Of a stretch of DNA of 7,330 nucleotides, positions 6,279 to 7,330 are shown piece after piece; position 1 is the stretch's first letter, and every line of letters starts with the position of its first letter. This stretch comes from Nitrospinota bacterium. GTDB lineage: Bacteria > Tectomicrobia > Entotheonellia > J063. Made by a program: the position numbers and the translations under genes. The notes under the pieces were generated by a model. It was not told the DNA's origin. It ran no database searches and saw only the letters and a list, made by a program, of their open reading frames with translations. The stretch covers positions 1 to 7,330 of the forward strand of contig RFHZ01000876.1 in assembly GCA_003696125.1 (NCBI GenBank). The letters are read 5' to 3'.

Positions 6279-7330
6279 ATGGCTCAATCAATACCCGTTT
6301 CAGACGTTGCCCGTCGTGTCTATAGCTTTGCCGAAGAACTCGAGGAATACCGCCGCCAGAATCCCCGCTCAGAGGCCCGCTTTACCGCAGCATGCCGTGT
6401 CCTGGCCGGTGGCAACAGCCGTCTCACCGCCTTCTTTCCCCCCTTCCCCTTTTATGTGGAGAGGGGAGAGGGGTGCCGCATCTACGATATCGATGGGAAC
6501 GAGCGGATCGATTTCTTCAACAACGCAACCTCCTTGATCCTGGGCTACTGTCACCCGGCCGTGGTGCAGGCCACCAGGGAGCAACTGGAAAAGGGGACGG
6601 CCTTTGCCAACCCGACTCTCCCGGAAGTAGAACTGGCAGCTTTGCTCGTGGAGCGTATCCCTTCCCTTGACCGGGTGCGGTTTACCAACAGTGGAACGGA
6701 AGGGGTGATCATGGCCCTACGCGCTGCCCGTGCCTTTACCGGGAAGACCAAGATCGCCAAGTTTGAAGGGGGATACCATGGTACCTCAGATCCGATGACG
6801 ATCAGCGTGCGGGTCGATCCCCAAAAGGCGGGAAGGGTAGAATCCCCTGCCGCCATCCCCAGTTCTGCCGGCATCTCTCCTCATACCCTGGCCGATGTCC
6901 TCATCCTTCCCTACAATAACAGCGAGGCAACGCGGAAGCTGGTGGAGCAGCATCGTGATGAGCTGGCAGCCATCATCGTGGAGCCGGTCCTGGCCTCGGC
7001 CGGGTATATCCCGGCACGGCGAGATTTCCTGGAACTGCTGCGGGAACTGGCCGACGGGCAGAACCTCCTGCTGATCTTCGATGAGGTGCAGACCTTCCGG
7101 GTAGCGCCAGGAGGGATACAGGAATGGTACGGTATTCACCCGGACCTTACCGTGCTGGGCAAGATTATCGGGGGAGGGTTTCCCATCGGTGGTTTTGGGG
7201 GACGGGCCGATATCATGGCGGCTTTTGATGCAACTACCGGTGCACCGAAGATTCCGCATGCCGGAACCTTTAACGGAAACCCGATGGCGATGCGGGCAGG
7301 CATAGCGACCCTGCGGGAGCTGACCCCCCC
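6279..7330 (+). CDS. Glutamate-1-semialdehyde 2,1-aminomutase-like class III aminotransferase (3' partial)
   Basis: PLP-dependent fold-type I, class III aminotransferase, cut by the window edge after about 350 codons of an expected 420-450. Seen in order: AGGNSRLTAFFPPFPFYVERGEG (43-65), DIDGNERIDFFNN (70-82), the PLP phosphate loop NSGTEG (137-142), FEGGYHG (162-168), IVEP (233-236), FDEVQTFR (267-274) with Asp268 expected to pair with the PLP ring nitrogen, and LGKIIGGGFPIGGFGG (293-308) with Lys295 as the expected Schiff-base lysine. AGTFNGNPMAM (328-338) matches the AGT-GNP-AM region. The order and the Lys motif are those of the HemL group. However, the HemL hallmarks GGVNSPVRAF and SWGPMILGH are replaced, and no tetrapyrrole gene is nearby, so the true substrate may differ; many such proteins are annotated only as aspartate aminotransferase family. 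The ATG has AGGGAG (6266-6271) with a 7-nt spacer and follows yqeY by 15 nt. Confidence 0.9.
   Translation, partial: MAQSIPVSDVARRVYSFAEELEEYRRQNPRSEARFTAACRVLAGGNSRLTAFFPPFPFYVERGEGCRIYDIDGNERIDFFNNATSLILGYCHPAVVQATREQLEKGTAFANPTLPEVELAALLVERIPSLDRVRFTNSGTEGVIMALRAARAFTGKTKIAKFEGGYHGTSDPMTISVRVDPQKAGRVESPAAIPSSAGISPHTLADVLILPYNNSEATRKLVEQHRDELAAIIVEPVLASAGYIPARRDFLELLRELADGQNLLLIFDEVQTFRVAPGGIQEWYGIHPDLTVLGKIIGGGFPIGGFGGRADIMAAFDATTGAPKIPHAGTFNGNPMAMRAGIATLRELTP

Noticed and set aside
6279-7330. Confident hemL assignment
   Set aside because: The PLP motifs fit the group, but the substrate-side signature segments of HemL are not conserved and no heme gene is adjacent.

Overview
The window is an ordinary stretch of a moderately GC-rich bacterial chromosome with six protein genes, the last cut by the right edge. 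Gene order is murD (-), an unnamed membrane/coiled-coil gene (+), tgt (+), a ugpC/msmX/malK-type ABC ATPase (-), yqeY (+) and a glutamate-1-semialdehyde-aminomutase-like aminotransferase (+, partial). I see no mobile element, CRISPR array, tRNA or rRNA. The MurD variant (HGKTTTT P-loop, DSIATTP motif) resembles the MurD types I associate with Chloroflexota and some related or deep-branching lineages, not proteobacterial MurD. Strong Shine-Dalgarno sites and sigma70-type promoters are present. The phylum assignment is a low-confidence inference.

Left region (1-1747): murD reads leftward from a GTG start. The space between it and the rightward gene at 1748 holds two good sigma70-like promoters, each with an extended -10. 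They point towards each other rather than apart, so the two primary transcripts would overlap at their 5' ends across a small perfect hairpin.

Middle region (1748-4290): a secreted-then-anchored protein of unknown function (signal peptide, beta-rich domain, helical domain, Pro-rich linker, coiled coil, one membrane span, cytoplasmic coiled coil) is followed with zero spacing (TAG then ATG) by tgt, the tRNA-guanine transglycosylase of queuosine biosynthesis. The tgt stop codon lies against a 13-bp hairpin whose U-tract is on the opposite strand, so the hairpin is mainly the terminator of the convergent ABC ATPase gene.

Right region (4291-7330): the ATPase gene has no permease or binding-protein partner in view, which fits a shared ATPase serving several sugar or glycerol-phosphate importers. 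Its upstream region carries two tandem promoter candidates, one overlapped by a 16-bp palindrome that could be an operator, then a polypurine tract, then a weaker promoter for the rightward yqeY-aminotransferase pair (15-nt gap, probable operon).

I found no convincing new multi-gene system. The items most worth a second look are the unnamed membrane protein coupled to tgt, the face-to-face promoters, and the palindrome over the ABC ATPase promoter.
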